From DATAQC01 sp051001215 (lineage in GTDB: Bacteria > Actinomycetota > Acidimicrobiia > Acidimicrobiales > AC-14), in assembly GCA_051001215.1 (NCBI GenBank), contig JBPCNP010000053.1, positions 1-13,260 of the forward strand: a stretch of DNA of 13,260 nt, given 5' to 3'. Shown piece after piece: positions 6,503 to 13,201 of the stretch; within the stretch, counting starts at the first letter, position 1, and the number at the start of each line of letters is the position of its first letter. Position numbers and translations under genes: made by a program. The notes below the pieces were generated by a model. That model was not told the DNA's origin. It made no database searches and saw nothing but the letters and a program-made list of their open reading frames with translations.

Positions 6503-6587
6503 GCCGCTCGGGCCCGTGGTTCCGCTCAGAGGGCCGCTCGGGCCCCTGGTTCCGCTCAGAGGGCCGCTCGGGCCCCTGGTTCCGCTC
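6503..6587. repeat. 30-bp tandem repeat with hairpins in the hrcA-dnaJ gap
   Basis: Nearly three copies of a 30-bp unit start at 6503, 6533 and 6563. The second and third agree base for base over the shared 25 bases; the first differs by a single base (6516). Between units GGGCC-GCTCG-GGCCC (6531-6545 and 6561-6575) can form perfect 5-bp hairpins. The array fills most of the gap before the dnaJ start, so it would lie in the mRNA between the two reading frames and could affect dnaJ translation or mRNA stability. Confidence 0.93.
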
Positions 6588-6607
6588 GATCGCTGCGCTC
6601 ACTCGGC

Positions 6608-7615
6608 TCAACCGTCCTGGAGGCGCCGGGCCAGGCGGGCGCTCACGATGGCCACGGCGGCCATGGCCCGGTCGTAGTCCATCCGAGTGGGGCCGAGGAC
6701 CCCTATGGTGCCGGCCGGGCCGCCGGGCGCGGCGGCGTACGGCGCCACGACCACCGAGCATTCGGCCAGCGATTCGGCGCCGTGCTCGACGCCGATGGAC
6801 ACGAGTTTGTCGTGGCGCAGGGCGTCCTGGAGCAGGCTGACGACCACGTACTGCTGCTCGAGCATGACCAGCACGTGGCGCACGGTCTCGATGGCTTCGA
6901 AGGTGGCGGCCATGCGCGAGGCCCCCCCCACGAAGACGTGCTCGGGATCCCGGCGCGGGCTCGTGGCCAGTGCCGCCTGGGCTTGGGCCACGATGCTGTC
7001 GGTGACCTCGTCGCCGGTGGGGCCGGCGGCCGGGGCGTCGACGAGGGGACGGCCCGAGAGGTGGGCGCCCAGGTGGGCCGACGCGGCCGACACCCGGGCC
7101 TCGGCCGTCTCGCCGCTGAGCTCGAGGGTCTCCTTCTCCACCGCCCCGTCGGAGAGCACGGCCACGGCCAGGGCCACCCTGGGCCCCAGGGCCACGAGCT
7201 GGAAGGAGCGCACGGTGGCGTTGTCGTGGACGGTGGCCATCACCACCGCGGCGCAGTCGGTGAGGCCGCTGAGCAAGCGCCCGGTGTCGTCGAGCATCTG
7301 CTCCAGCTCACCATGGGCCTTGGCGAAGAAATCCTCGACCTGGCGCTTCTTGGCCGGGGCCAACGGTCCCGGAGGAGTGCCCAACTGGTCGACGTAGAAC
7401 CGGTAGCCCTTGTCGGTGGGGACCCGGCCGGCGCTGGTGTGGGGGTGGATGAGATAGCCGTCGCGCTCGAGAACGGCCATCTCGTTGCGGACGGTGGCCG
7501 GTGACACCGCCAGGTCACCGAGACGCGCCACATGGGCGGAGGCCACGGGCTGGGCCGTCCGGATGTACTCCTTGACAACGGCGCGGAGGATTGCGGCCTT
7601 ACGCTGGTCGAGCAT
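6608..7615 (-). CDS. hrcA: Heat-inducible transcription repressor HrcA
   Basis: The protein is 335 residues from ATG 7615, which is preceded by a strong GGAGG 8 nt upstream; the open frame further upstream is not needed. The N-terminal winged helix reads MLDQRKAAILRAVVKEYIRT, then VSPATVRNEMAVLERDGYLIHPHTSAGRVPTDKGYRFYVD, the HrcA hallmark. The central and C-terminal parts are the GAF-like dimerisation domain (LLSGLTDCAAVVMATVHD...GVLGPTRMDYDRAMAAV). HrcA represses heat-shock genes by binding CIRCE operators, and GroEL keeps it active. Here it heads the hrcA-dnaJ-rsmE run. No classical CIRCE is visible upstream; a different perfect inverted repeat lies there instead. Confidence 0.95.
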   Translation of the reverse strand: MLDQRKAAILRAVVKEYIRTAQPVASAHVARLGDLAVSPATVRNEMAVLERDGYLIHPHTSAGRVPTDKGYRFYVDQLGTPPGPLAPAKKRQVEDFFAKAHGELEQMLDDTGRLLSGLTDCAAVVMATVHDNATVRSFQLVALGPRVALAVAVLSDGAVEKETLELSGETAEARVSAASAHLGAHLSGRPLVDAPAAGPTGDEVTDSIVAQAQAALATSPRRDPEHVFVGGASRMAATFEAIETVRHVLVMLEQQYVVVSLLQDALRHDKLVSIGVEHGAESLAECSVVVAPYAAAPGGPAGTIGVLGPTRMDYDRAMAAVAIVSARLARRLQDG

Positions 7616-7673
7616 CGGTTCGCCTCCGATGATACCGACCCTCGGCTGCAAACCTGGCTGACCCGCCTCCGGT

Positions 7674-7687
7674 CCCCGAAAACGGGG
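7674..7687. promoter_or_regulatory. Short perfect hairpin upstream of hrcA
   Basis: CCCCG-AAAA-CGGGG is a perfect 5-bp stem with a four-base loop that directly abuts the larger inverted repeat at 7688-7721. On the - strand the loop reads TTTT. It lies about 60 bp before the hrcA start and probably within the leader. Its role is unknown; a leader structure is possible. Confidence 0.45.
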
Positions 7688-7721
7688 CCACACACGACGA
7701 ACCGGGGTCCGTCGTGTGTGG
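7688..7721. promoter_or_regulatory. Perfect 12-bp inverted repeat upstream of hrcA, candidate operator
   Basis: CCACACACGACG (7688-7699), a 10-bp spacer, and CGTCGTGTGTGG (7710-7721) are exact reverse complements. A further half-site-like copy, GTCGTGTCTTGG, follows at 7722. Arm length and spacer are like those of CIRCE (9-N9-9) but the sequence is different. It lies 73-106 bp before the hrcA ATG. A loose -35/-10 pair on the - strand (TTGTCT near 7769-7774, AAACTA near 7745-7750, spacer 18) would place it in the early transcribed leader. It could be an HrcA operator, the site of another regulator, or a structured leader. Confidence 0.55.
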
Positions 7722-7821
7722 GTCGTGTCTTGGGGGGACATGCATAGTTTCGGCCGCCCGGGCGTCCGAGACAATCACCCGGCCGGACCTATTTTCCTGG
7801 TCCGTTCGGACTACCCGCCTC

Positions 7822-7870
7822 CGGGTTCGACTCCCGGTGATCAGCCCGTGTGATCAGCCCGTGGACGGGC
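7822..7870 (-). terminator. Candidate hairpins after the response regulator gene
   Basis: On the - strand, one base after the stop codon, GCCCG-TCCA-CGGGC (7857-7870 with one flanking pair) can form a tight hairpin. Further on, CCGGG-AGTCGAA-CCCGG (about 7822-7838) forms a second. There is no U-run, as is usual in high-GC actinobacteria, so these are position-supported termination candidates only. Confidence 0.35.
7838..7863. repeat. 13-bp exact tandem duplication
   Basis: TGATCAGCCCGTG occurs twice back to back (7838-7850 and 7851-7863), just beyond the stop of the response regulator gene. It is probably a local slippage duplication, each copy containing the palindrome TGATCA. Confidence 0.9.
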
Positions 7871-7871
7871 G

Positions 7872-8537
7872 TCAGAAGAGCTTGGACCGCAGGGCGTAGA
7901 TGGCGGCCTCCACCCGCGAGCGCAGGTGGAGCTTGTCGAGGATGTTGGCCATGTGGTTCTTGACCGTGTTCTCCGACAGGTTCAGCGCCGCCGCCGCCTC
8001 CCGGTTGGTGCGGCCCTGGGCGACGAGGCGCAGCACGTCGAGCTCCCGGTCGGAGAGGCGGGCCGTGGTCTCGGTCGGGCGCCCCTCGGCCATGGCTGCG
8101 AACTCGGCCATCAGCTTCGTGGCCATCGACGGGTTGATGAGGCTCTCGCCCCGCGCCACGGCTCGTACCCCCTCGACGACGGTGTCGAAGGAGGAGTCCT
8201 TCAGCAGGTAGCCGTTGGCTCCGGCCCGCACCGCGGCGTAGAGGTCGTCGTCGTCGTCGCTTGCGGTGAGCATGATGACCCGGGTCGACGGCGCCTCCTC
8301 CCGGATGCGGGCCGCCGCCTCGATGCCGCCCATGTTGGGCATGCGCACGTCCATGAGCACGATGTCGGGGGCCAGGTCGGCGGTGCGGGCCACGGCTTGC
8401 ACACCGTCGTCGGCTTCGGAGCAGGTGAAGCCGGGCTCGGTGTCGAGCACGGTGCGCAGGCCGCGCCGGAACAGCTCCTCGTCGTCGACCACCAGCACGC
8501 TGATGGAGTTGGGGTCCTCGGTCACGGGATCGTCCAC
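7872..8537 (-). CDS. NarL/FixJ-family response regulator
   Basis: The protein is 221 residues. The receiver domain (about 12-125) has the acidic pair Asp18-Asp19 (VLVVDDEELFRRGL), phosphoacceptor Asp63 (VLMDVRMPNMGG), Thr91 (VIMLTAS) and Lys113 (GYLLKDS), so all active-site residues are present. The LuxR-type helix-turn-helix (about 158-212) reads LSDRELDVLRLVAQGRTNREAAAALNLSENTVKNHMANIL. It is a DNA-binding output regulator activated by phosphorylation. No sensor kinase is in the window, so the partner and signal are unknown. The GTG at 8537 has a -10-like GACAAT exactly 6 nt upstream and no Shine-Dalgarno sequence, suggesting a leaderless mRNA. It is divergent from bioA with a 38-bp gap, so the two promoters must overlap. 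It is separated from hrcA by about 256 bp and is probably not in the same operon. Confidence 0.93.
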   Translation of the reverse strand: MDDPVTEDPNSISVLVVDDEELFRRGLRTVLDTEPGFTCSEADDGVQAVARTADLAPDIVLMDVRMPNMGGIEAAARIREEAPSTRVIMLTASDDDDDLYAAVRAGANGYLLKDSSFDTVVEGVRAVARGESLINPSMATKLMAEFAAMAEGRPTETTARLSDRELDVLRLVAQGRTNREAAAALNLSENTVKNHMANILDKLHLRSRVEAAIYALRSKLF

Positions 8538-8575
8538 AGGGCCATTGTCGCCTGTCCGGGAGCGTCGGGGGCAGG

Positions 8576-9898
8576 ATGGGGCGCATGGCCCCGAATTCCC
8601 GTTCCTGGGCCGAGCGCGATGCCGCTGTGGTGTGGCACGGCTTCACCCAGATGCAGGGCTACGCCGACGCTGCCATCGTCGTCGAGCGGGCCGAGGGCCA
8701 CGAGCTCATCGACGTCGACGGTCGCCGGTACCTCGACGCCATCTCGTCGCTGTGGGTGAACACGCTGGGCCACCGGGTGCCCGAGCTCGACGACGCACTG
8801 CGCGACCAGCTCGACCGGGTCGCCCACTCGACCATGCTCGGGCACGGCAACCGGGTCGTGGTCGAACTGGCCGAAGCCTTGGCCGAGGTGGTGGCCGTGG
8901 ACGAGCCCCATGTGCTGTTCGCGTCCGACGGGGCGTCGGCGGTCGAACAGGCCCTCAAGGTGGCTTTCCAGTTCTGGGTCAACCAGGGCGTGGCCGGACG
9001 TACGGCTTACTTGGCCCTGTGCGACGCCTACCACGGCGACACCGTGGGGTCACTGTCCCTGGGCGACGGAGGGTTCGGCACCGACCTGTTCGACCCCCTG
9101 CGCTTCCCGGTCCTGCGCGCCCCCGGCCTCGGCGACCCGGCATGGGCGACGACGGCCTGCGCCATGGTCGAACAACACGCAGCCCGGCTGGCCGCCGTCG
9201 TGGTGGAGCCGCTCGTGCAAGGAGCGGCGGGGATGCAGATGGCGCCGCCCGAGGACTTCGCCGCCCTGGCTCGCACCTGTCGCGACGCCGGCGTGCTGCT
9301 CATCTTCGACGAGGTGGCGACCGGCTTCGGTCGCACTGGCACCCTCTTCGCGGCCGAGCGCTGCGACGTTCGCCCCGACCTGTTGTGCCTGGGCAAGGGG
9401 CTCACCGGTGGCTACCTCCCGATGGCGGCCACGGTCGCCTCGGGCCACGTGTTCGACGCCTTTCTCGGTGCCGACGTCGGTCCCCGCACCTTCTTTCACG
9501 GACACTCCTACGGGGGCAACGCTCTCGCCGCGGCAGTGGCCCTGCGCCATCTCCAGCTCCTGGCCGACGGCCGGGTGCTGGCCAACGTGGTCGAGCGCTC
9601 GGCCCAGTTGGGGCGCCTGCTGCAGGACCGGGTGGCGCCGATGCCCGAGGTGGGCGAGGTCCGTCTCTGCGGGCTCATGGGCGGGGTGGAGCTGCAGCCC
9701 GCACACCACCACGACGACGGGCTCCGGTGGGGAAGACGGGTGTGCGCCGCCGCCGTGGGACGCGGGGTGCTCCTGCGCCCGCTCGGCGCAGTCGTCGTGC
9801 TCATGCCCCCGCTCACTGTGACCGCGGGCGAGGTGGACCGCATCGTCGACGTGCTGGCCGCCTCGATCGACGAGGTGGCCGGTCGTGCCCCGGCCTGA
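8576..9898 (+). CDS. bioA: Adenosylmethionine-8-amino-7-oxononanoate aminotransferase
   Basis: The enzyme is 440 residues, a PLP fold-type I class III aminotransferase. BioA converts 7-keto-8-aminopelargonate to 7,8-diaminopelargonate with S-adenosylmethionine as amino donor, the antepenultimate step to biotin. Seen here: VVWHGFTQMQGY near the N-terminus, a BioA hallmark; SSLWVNTLGH; ASDGASAVEQALKVAFQFW; CDAYHGDTVGSLSLG; IFDEVATGFGRTG with the PLP-contacting Asp245; LCLGKGLTGGYLPMAAT with the Schiff-base Lys274; and FFHGHSYGGNALAAAVAL. Two ATGs (8576 and 8585) are possible. A G-rich stretch, GGGGGCAGG, precedes the first and GGATGGGG the second; the conserved part starts later, so this is not decisive. 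The bioD gene overlaps its end by 14 bp. Confidence 0.94.
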   Translation: MGRMAPNSRSWAERDAAVVWHGFTQMQGYADAAIVVERAEGHELIDVDGRRYLDAISSLWVNTLGHRVPELDDALRDQLDRVAHSTMLGHGNRVVVELAEALAEVVAVDEPHVLFASDGASAVEQALKVAFQFWVNQGVAGRTAYLALCDAYHGDTVGSLSLGDGGFGTDLFDPLRFPVLRAPGLGDPAWATTACAMVEQHAARLAAVVVEPLVQGAAGMQMAPPEDFAALARTCRDAGVLLIFDEVATGFGRTGTLFAAERCDVRPDLLCLGKGLTGGYLPMAATVASGHVFDAFLGADVGPRTFFHGHSYGGNALAAAVALRHLQLLADGRVLANVVERSAQLGRLLQDRVAPMPEVGEVRLCGLMGGVELQPAHHHDDGLRWGRRVCAAAVGRGVLLRPLGAVVVLMPPLTVTAGEVDRIVDVLAASIDEVAGRAPA

Positions 9899-10538
9899 GC
9901 GCCTGGTGGTGGCCATGGGCACGGCCACCGACGTGGGCAAGACCTGGGTGGGAGCGCAGGTGCTGCAGCGCCTCCGCTCCGACGGGGTGGCGATGGGGGC
10001 CCGCAAGCCGGTGCAGTCGTTCGAGCCCGGCGCCGGCCCGACCGATGCCGACGTGCTGGCCCAGGCCACCGGCGAGGCGCCCACCGAGGTCTGCCCTACA
10101 CACCGGTGGTACGAGGTGGCCATGGCCCCGCCCATGGCCGCCGAGGCGCTGGGACTTGCGTCCTTCACCCTCGCCGACCTGGTCGACGAGTTGTCCTGGC
10201 CCAGACCGACCGCGGTGGGCTGGGTGGAGACCGTCGGCGGTCCACGCTCGCCGGTGGCGGCCGATGCCGACAGCGCCGCCCTGGCCGCCGCCGTCGAGCC
10301 CGATCTCGTGGTGCTGGTGGCCGACGCCGGGCTGGGGGCCATCAACGCCGTGCTGCTGTGCGTCGCCGTCCTGCCCCCGCCGGTGGTGGTGGTGCTCAAC
10401 CGCTTCGACGGCAGCGACCTCCATCGCCGCAACCGCGACTGGCTGATCGGCACCGGCGCCGGCGCCGGCGCCGGCGTCGACGTGGTCGACGTCGATCAGC
10501 TGGCCGCGCTGCTGCGCTCCAGCCTTCAGGTCCGGTAA
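9885..10538 (+). CDS. bioD: Dethiobiotin synthetase
   Basis: The protein is 217 residues with a GTG start inside the end of bioA (14-bp overlap), so it is translationally coupled. BioD closes the ureido ring of diaminopelargonate with CO2 and ATP. Seen here: the P-loop GTATDVGKTWVGAQVL (Gly12-Thr20), RKPVQSFEPG with the substrate-contacting lysine, ATGEAPTEVCPTHRW, the VETVGGPRSPVA segment where most family members have EGAGG, and VVVLNRFDG for base recognition. Asp16 and Lys19 of the P-loop are intact. The C-terminal part holds a GAGAGAG tract encoded by repeated GGCGCC (about 10453-10475). Neither bioF nor bioB is in the window. The gene ends 22 bp from the stop of a convergent gene. Confidence 0.92.
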   Translation: MPRPERLVVAMGTATDVGKTWVGAQVLQRLRSDGVAMGARKPVQSFEPGAGPTDADVLAQATGEAPTEVCPTHRWYEVAMAPPMAAEALGLASFTLADLVDELSWPRPTAVGWVETVGGPRSPVAADADSAALAAAVEPDLVVLVADAGLGAINAVLLCVAVLPPPVVVVLNRFDGSDLHRRNRDWLIGTGAGAGAGVDVVDVDQLAALLRSSLQVR

Positions 10539-10560
10539 CGGCGGCCTTCGGCTGTCCTGG

Positions 10561-11448
10561 TCATCCCGACCGGACGAACTCCAGTCTCAAGCTGTCGTCG
10601 TCACGCAGGACGATCGTCGTGCCGCCCGAGGGTGTCCACGACGCCGGAACGAGGAAGTACCGGCCGTCGGAGTGGAAGAGCAGCTTGAGCCCGTCGTAAC
10701 GGAACCCGTAGGCCGACTCCGGCTCAGGAAACCTCGTTTCTCCGACGCCGGGGGCTTCGATGTGCAGGCGCTTCGGGCTGTACACCACTACTCCCGGCTG
10801 AAACTGCATCTGGTCGACGACGAACCTGGCTTCCTGTTGGCCCTTGACGTCGGCGTACTCGGCCACCACCCAGACGAGGCCGACGGCGATGAGCATGGAG
10901 ACGAGGATCACGCTCAGCCCGGGCAAGCGGGCAGGGCCGGCCATCGATGGTGGGCTCGGACGACCCGCCTGGCGTCGGCGTCGGTCGACGAGGACTGCGT
11001 AGCTGAAGAGCCCGACGCCAAGCATGAGGGTCAGCGGGGTGAGGACCCGTACCGCGTTCGACCGGTAGAGATTGGCGTTCCAGACCAACCCGATCACGAA
11101 AAGGAGGACGCCCGTCACGGCCGTGAGGCCCGCAGCCCAACGCCAGAGGGGCCGATCAGGGCGGAGCTCGAGCTGACGCGAGATCACCTGGTGCGCCCAC
11201 AGGAGGAGAAGTCCGGCGATGAGTGCCTCGCCCAACGGGAGGAACACCGAGTGAATGCTCTGGAGGACGTAGTCCTGGGTCGAGAGCCCGAAGAGCGAGA
11301 CGTCGAGGCCGAAGTACTGGGCGAACGCCTCGGTCTTGGCCCACCCGAAGTAGTACAGGAGAGCGGTGATCAAAGCGGTGGGGCCGACGACTGCGCCCAG
11401 GCTCTGCACCGTCTTGAGGACGGTCGCCTCCGATGCCGTCCCGTCCAT
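10561..11448 (-). CDS. Five-helix membrane protein with external C-terminal domain, unknown
   Basis: The protein is 295 residues from ATG 11448. Predicted helices lie at about 17-36, 66-86, 104-123, 134-154 and 176-197. A C-terminal soluble domain of about 98 residues follows (EARFVVDQMQFQPGVVVYSPKRLHIEAPGV...GFRYDGLKLLFHSDGRYFLVPASWTPSGGTTIVLRDDDSLRLEFV). With an odd number of helices, the N- and C-termini lie on opposite sides, and the C-domain is most likely outside. The segment YYFGWAKTEAFAQYFGLDVSLFGLSTQDYVLQS between helices 1 and 2 looks conserved in style, but I recognise no family. The frame is open further upstream, but ATG 11448 fits best; a GGAGGGG lies about 15 nt before it, slightly far. 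It is 46 bp downstream of the lipoprotein gene, so the two are probably co-transcribed. Confidence 0.75.
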   Translation of the reverse strand: MDGTASEATVLKTVQSLGAVVGPTALITALLYYFGWAKTEAFAQYFGLDVSLFGLSTQDYVLQSIHSVFLPLGEALIAGLLLLWAHQVISRQLELRPDRPLWRWAAGLTAVTGVLLFVIGLVWNANLYRSNAVRVLTPLTLMLGVGLFSYAVLVDRRRRQAGRPSPPSMAGPARLPGLSVILVSMLIAVGLVWVVAEYADVKGQQEARFVVDQMQFQPGVVVYSPKRLHIEAPGVGETRFPEPESAYGFRYDGLKLLFHSDGRYFLVPASWTPSGGTTIVLRDDDSLRLEFVRSG

Positions 11449-11494
11449 TGTGGTCGTGGCGTCCCCCCCTCCGGTCGGAGTCACCCCTGGAGAC

Positions 11495-12214
11495 CTAGGC
11501 GGTCGTCGACGTCGTGGTTGACGTGGGCTCCTCGGTGGTCGTCGTCCTCGGCGGCAGGCAGCGCGGGCTGATCGGGGTGTTGAGGTAGGTGTCGAAACCG
11601 AAGGCCAGTAACCGTTGGGCGTTGCAGCTGGGGTCACCGGTCTCGTTGTCGTCGAGCCCCACCTGGCGCGCCTCCCCGAGATCGGTCCGGGCCGCCGTCA
11701 GCTGGCCGACGCATCCCTCGGCGATCCCCCGGTACAGCGCGACGTACTGGTTGTCGGGGTCGTAGGCCTTTTCCGGGTCCTTGATGTCGGTGTGGATCTT
11801 GTCCAAGAGCGGTTGACACTGGCCGGCGGGGACGAGCTTCAGCACCATGTCATGCCACTCGTGGATGGAGGTCACCAGTGTGCCCGGGCCGTTCGGGCCA
11901 GGCGGACCAGGTAGTCGCGCCCTGGTCCGGGTCGCTGTCCCGGGTCTCGGGGCCGCAGGGGCATTCGAGCCCTGGGCCCCTGCGGAAGAGGGCCTCGACG
12001 TGTCGGAGCCGGACGTGGCGCTCGTGACGGCCGAGGCAGAGCTCGATGGGGCGGTGGTCGACGTGGCGCTCTCGCCGGTGGACGCCAGGTGTTTGGCGGC
12101 ACCACCTCCGCACCCGGCGGAGACAAGGAGGGCGATGGCCGCCGAGGCCGTCACGACGCATCGTGGCGAACGCCATCGTCGGTCCTCGACCGCACGACCG
12201 GCGTTGAAGCCCAC
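11495..12214 (-). CDS. Putative lipoprotein of unknown function
   Basis: The protein is 239 residues from GTG 12214, chosen because GGAGG lies 7 nt upstream and the residues that follow form a lipoprotein signal: a basic start (RRWRSPR), a hydrophobic core (CVVTASAAIALLV) and SAGC with acceptor Cys35. The -3 residue is Ser where Leu is usual, so lipidation is likely but not certain. A Ser/Thr/Ala-rich linker (about 45-115) separates this from a compact domain (HEWHDMVLKLVPAGQCQPLLDKIH...DNQYVALYRGIAEGCVGQLTAARTDLGEARQVG...PSCNAQRLLAFGFDTYLNTPISPRC). Its Cys pattern suggests one or two disulfides, and the YVALYRGIAEGC helix pair is faintly TPR-like. The tail is Thr/Glu-rich. The neighbouring five-helix membrane protein may act with it. 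Confidence 0.75.
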   Translation of the reverse strand: MGFNAGRAVEDRRWRSPRCVVTASAAIALLVSAGCGGGAAKHLASTGESATSTTAPSSSASAVTSATSGSDTSRPSSAGAQGSNAPAAPRPGTATRTRARLPGPPGPNGPGTLVTSIHEWHDMVLKLVPAGQCQPLLDKIHTDIKDPEKAYDPDNQYVALYRGIAEGCVGQLTAARTDLGEARQVGLDDNETGDPSCNAQRLLAFGFDTYLNTPISPRCLPPRTTTTEEPTSTTTSTTA

Positions 12215-12374
12215 TACGAGTCCTCCATCGTCGGGAGAATGACCGCCACCATGGTCAAGAGCGCGCCACCGCCTCGGTGATACGAGCGGTGGGTCGCCAA
12301 TCGGCAGGATGACTATGGGACCAGATTGACCCCGTCGGCGTGAGGCTCTCAGTCGCGTGTCACCGCGGCGCAAC

Positions 12375-12869
12375 TCAGGCGATGATCTCGACGGAACGGG
12401 TGAGCTCGGCCCGGGCCTGGTCGAGATGCTTGCGGACGGTCGAGGCCTTGATGCGCATCACCTCTCCGGCCTCGGTGGGGGTGTAGCCGATGACGAGACA
12501 CAGCACCGCGCACGTCCGGCGCCGGAGGGGCATCGCCGCCAGGGCGTGTTCGACGTCAGCGTGCGCCGCCGCCGCCTCGGCCATGGCGTCGGGGGGGAGG
12601 ACATCGCCTCCCGGGTCTGGCCGGTCCCGGTTGCGACAGTGTCGTGACCACAGACGGAACGCCACCCGGTAGACGTAGCCGGCCGGGCTGTCGCCCCCGC
12701 GCACCCGTCGCCAGCGGGCCAGGGTGCGGGCGAACGCCTCCTGGGCCAGGTCCTCGGCCGTGGGGCCATCGGCCCCGGCCAACTCCAGCGCCCGCACGAC
12801 CCGCCGGTACTCGGCCCGGTACACCTGCACGAAGTCGTCCCTCTCGAGCCGGACGACGACCTCATCCAC
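12375..12869 (-). CDS. ECF-type RNA polymerase sigma factor
   Basis: The protein is about 164 residues from GTG 12869, the usual size for an extracytoplasmic-function sigma factor. Region 2 (about 13-80) has FVQVYRAEYRRVVRALEL, then GPTAEDLAQEAFARTLARWRRV (the DxAQExF core-binding motif) and PAGYVYRVAFRLWSRHCRNR. Region 4 (about 108-158) has VEHALAAMPLRRRTCAVLCLVIGYTPTEAGEVMRIKASTVRKHLDQARAEL, the -35-recognising helix-turn-helix. It resembles the SigE/SigK-like actinobacterial ECF group. GTG 12926, within 2 nt of the upstream stop, is an alternative start. A gene for an exported protein ends 59 bp upstream. No recognisable anti-sigma factor is seen, though that upstream protein or the downstream lipoprotein could be related to its control. 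Confidence 0.9.
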   Translation of the reverse strand: MDEVVVRLERDDFVQVYRAEYRRVVRALELAGADGPTAEDLAQEAFARTLARWRRVRGGDSPAGYVYRVAFRLWSRHCRNRDRPDPGGDVLPPDAMAEAAAAHADVEHALAAMPLRRRTCAVLCLVIGYTPTEAGEVMRIKASTVRKHLDQARAELTRSVEIIA

Positions 12870-12928
12870 GGCCTCAGCCTGCCAGGTGCCGGTTCCGCGC
12901 GCCGGGGTGCCCGGCGGCGTCAACACCG

Positions 12929-13201
12929 TCACGGACGCGTCGTGGGCGGCGTGGTGGTCGTGGGCGCGGGGTCGGTCGTGGCCACCGCCGCCGGTGGGGA
13001 GACGAGGGTGGGTGGGGGCGGGGCCTGGCCCGACTCGTTGACCGGTACGCCCGGCGGGAGCAGAGGGCCTCTGCAGGCGGTCGGCATCGGCGGCTGGGGG
13101 GCCGGCATGAGATCGACGGTGGCGAGCACTCGGCCGGCGGCGTCGTAGGCCGTGAGGGTGCCGGAGGGAAGATCCTTGGAGCTGGGCGGGGGCGGGCCGG
13201 G
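12929..13201 (-). CDS. 3' end of a gene for an exported Pro/Thr-rich protein (partial)
   Basis: Only the C-terminal ~90 residues are visible. They include SKDLPSGTLTAYDAAGRVLATVDLMPAPQ, then CRGPLLPPGVPVNESGQAPPPPTLVSPP, and end in a TTTTPPTTRP tail. The GTLTAYDAAGRVLATVDL stretch resembles a beta-rich element seen at the C-termini of actinobacterial extracytoplasmic proteins. The Pro/Thr tail also suggests export. It ends 59 bp upstream of the sigma factor on the same strand, so it may be co-transcribed with it. The function is unknown; an anti-sigma-like or surface protein is possible but unsupported. Beyond about 13200 the frame runs into low-complexity sequence that I do not trust as coding. 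Confidence 0.5.
   Translation of the reverse strand, partial: PGPPPPSSKDLPSGTLTAYDAAGRVLATVDLMPAPQPPMPTACRGPLLPPGVPVNESGQAPPPPTLVSPPAAVATTDPAPTTTTPPTTRP

Noticed and set aside
6503..6587. Possible CRISPR-like array in the hrcA-dnaJ gap
   Set aside because: The 30-bp units are directly adjacent with no unique spacers, and there are no cas genes.
4460..7504. A + strand open frame of about 1014 codons across bldD, rsmE, dnaJ and hrcA
   Set aside because: It is antisense to four securely identified genes and has low-complexity translation. Long antisense open frames are expected at this GC content.
7616..7774. N-terminal extension of HrcA
   Set aside because: The extension has no HrcA homology, contains the inverted repeats, and the ATG at 7615 has a strong GGAGG ribosome binding site.
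7820..7845. tRNA T-arm-like sequence (CCGGG-TTCGACT-CCCGG)
   Set aside because: No acceptor stem pairing, D-arm or anticodon arm could be found in the upstream 70 bases, so it is not a tRNA. It is better explained as a hairpin after the response regulator gene, or chance.
8266..10446. A + strand open frame of 726 codons through bioA and bioD
   Set aside because: It is an alternative-frame shadow of bioA/bioD and, at its left end, of the response regulator. It shows no domain signal and is Arg/Pro/Ala-rich.
10453..10475. GGCGCC repeat as a regulatory element
   Set aside because: It is in frame within bioD and encodes a GAGAGAG tract, a simple sequence repeat in a loop; nothing suggests a regulatory role.
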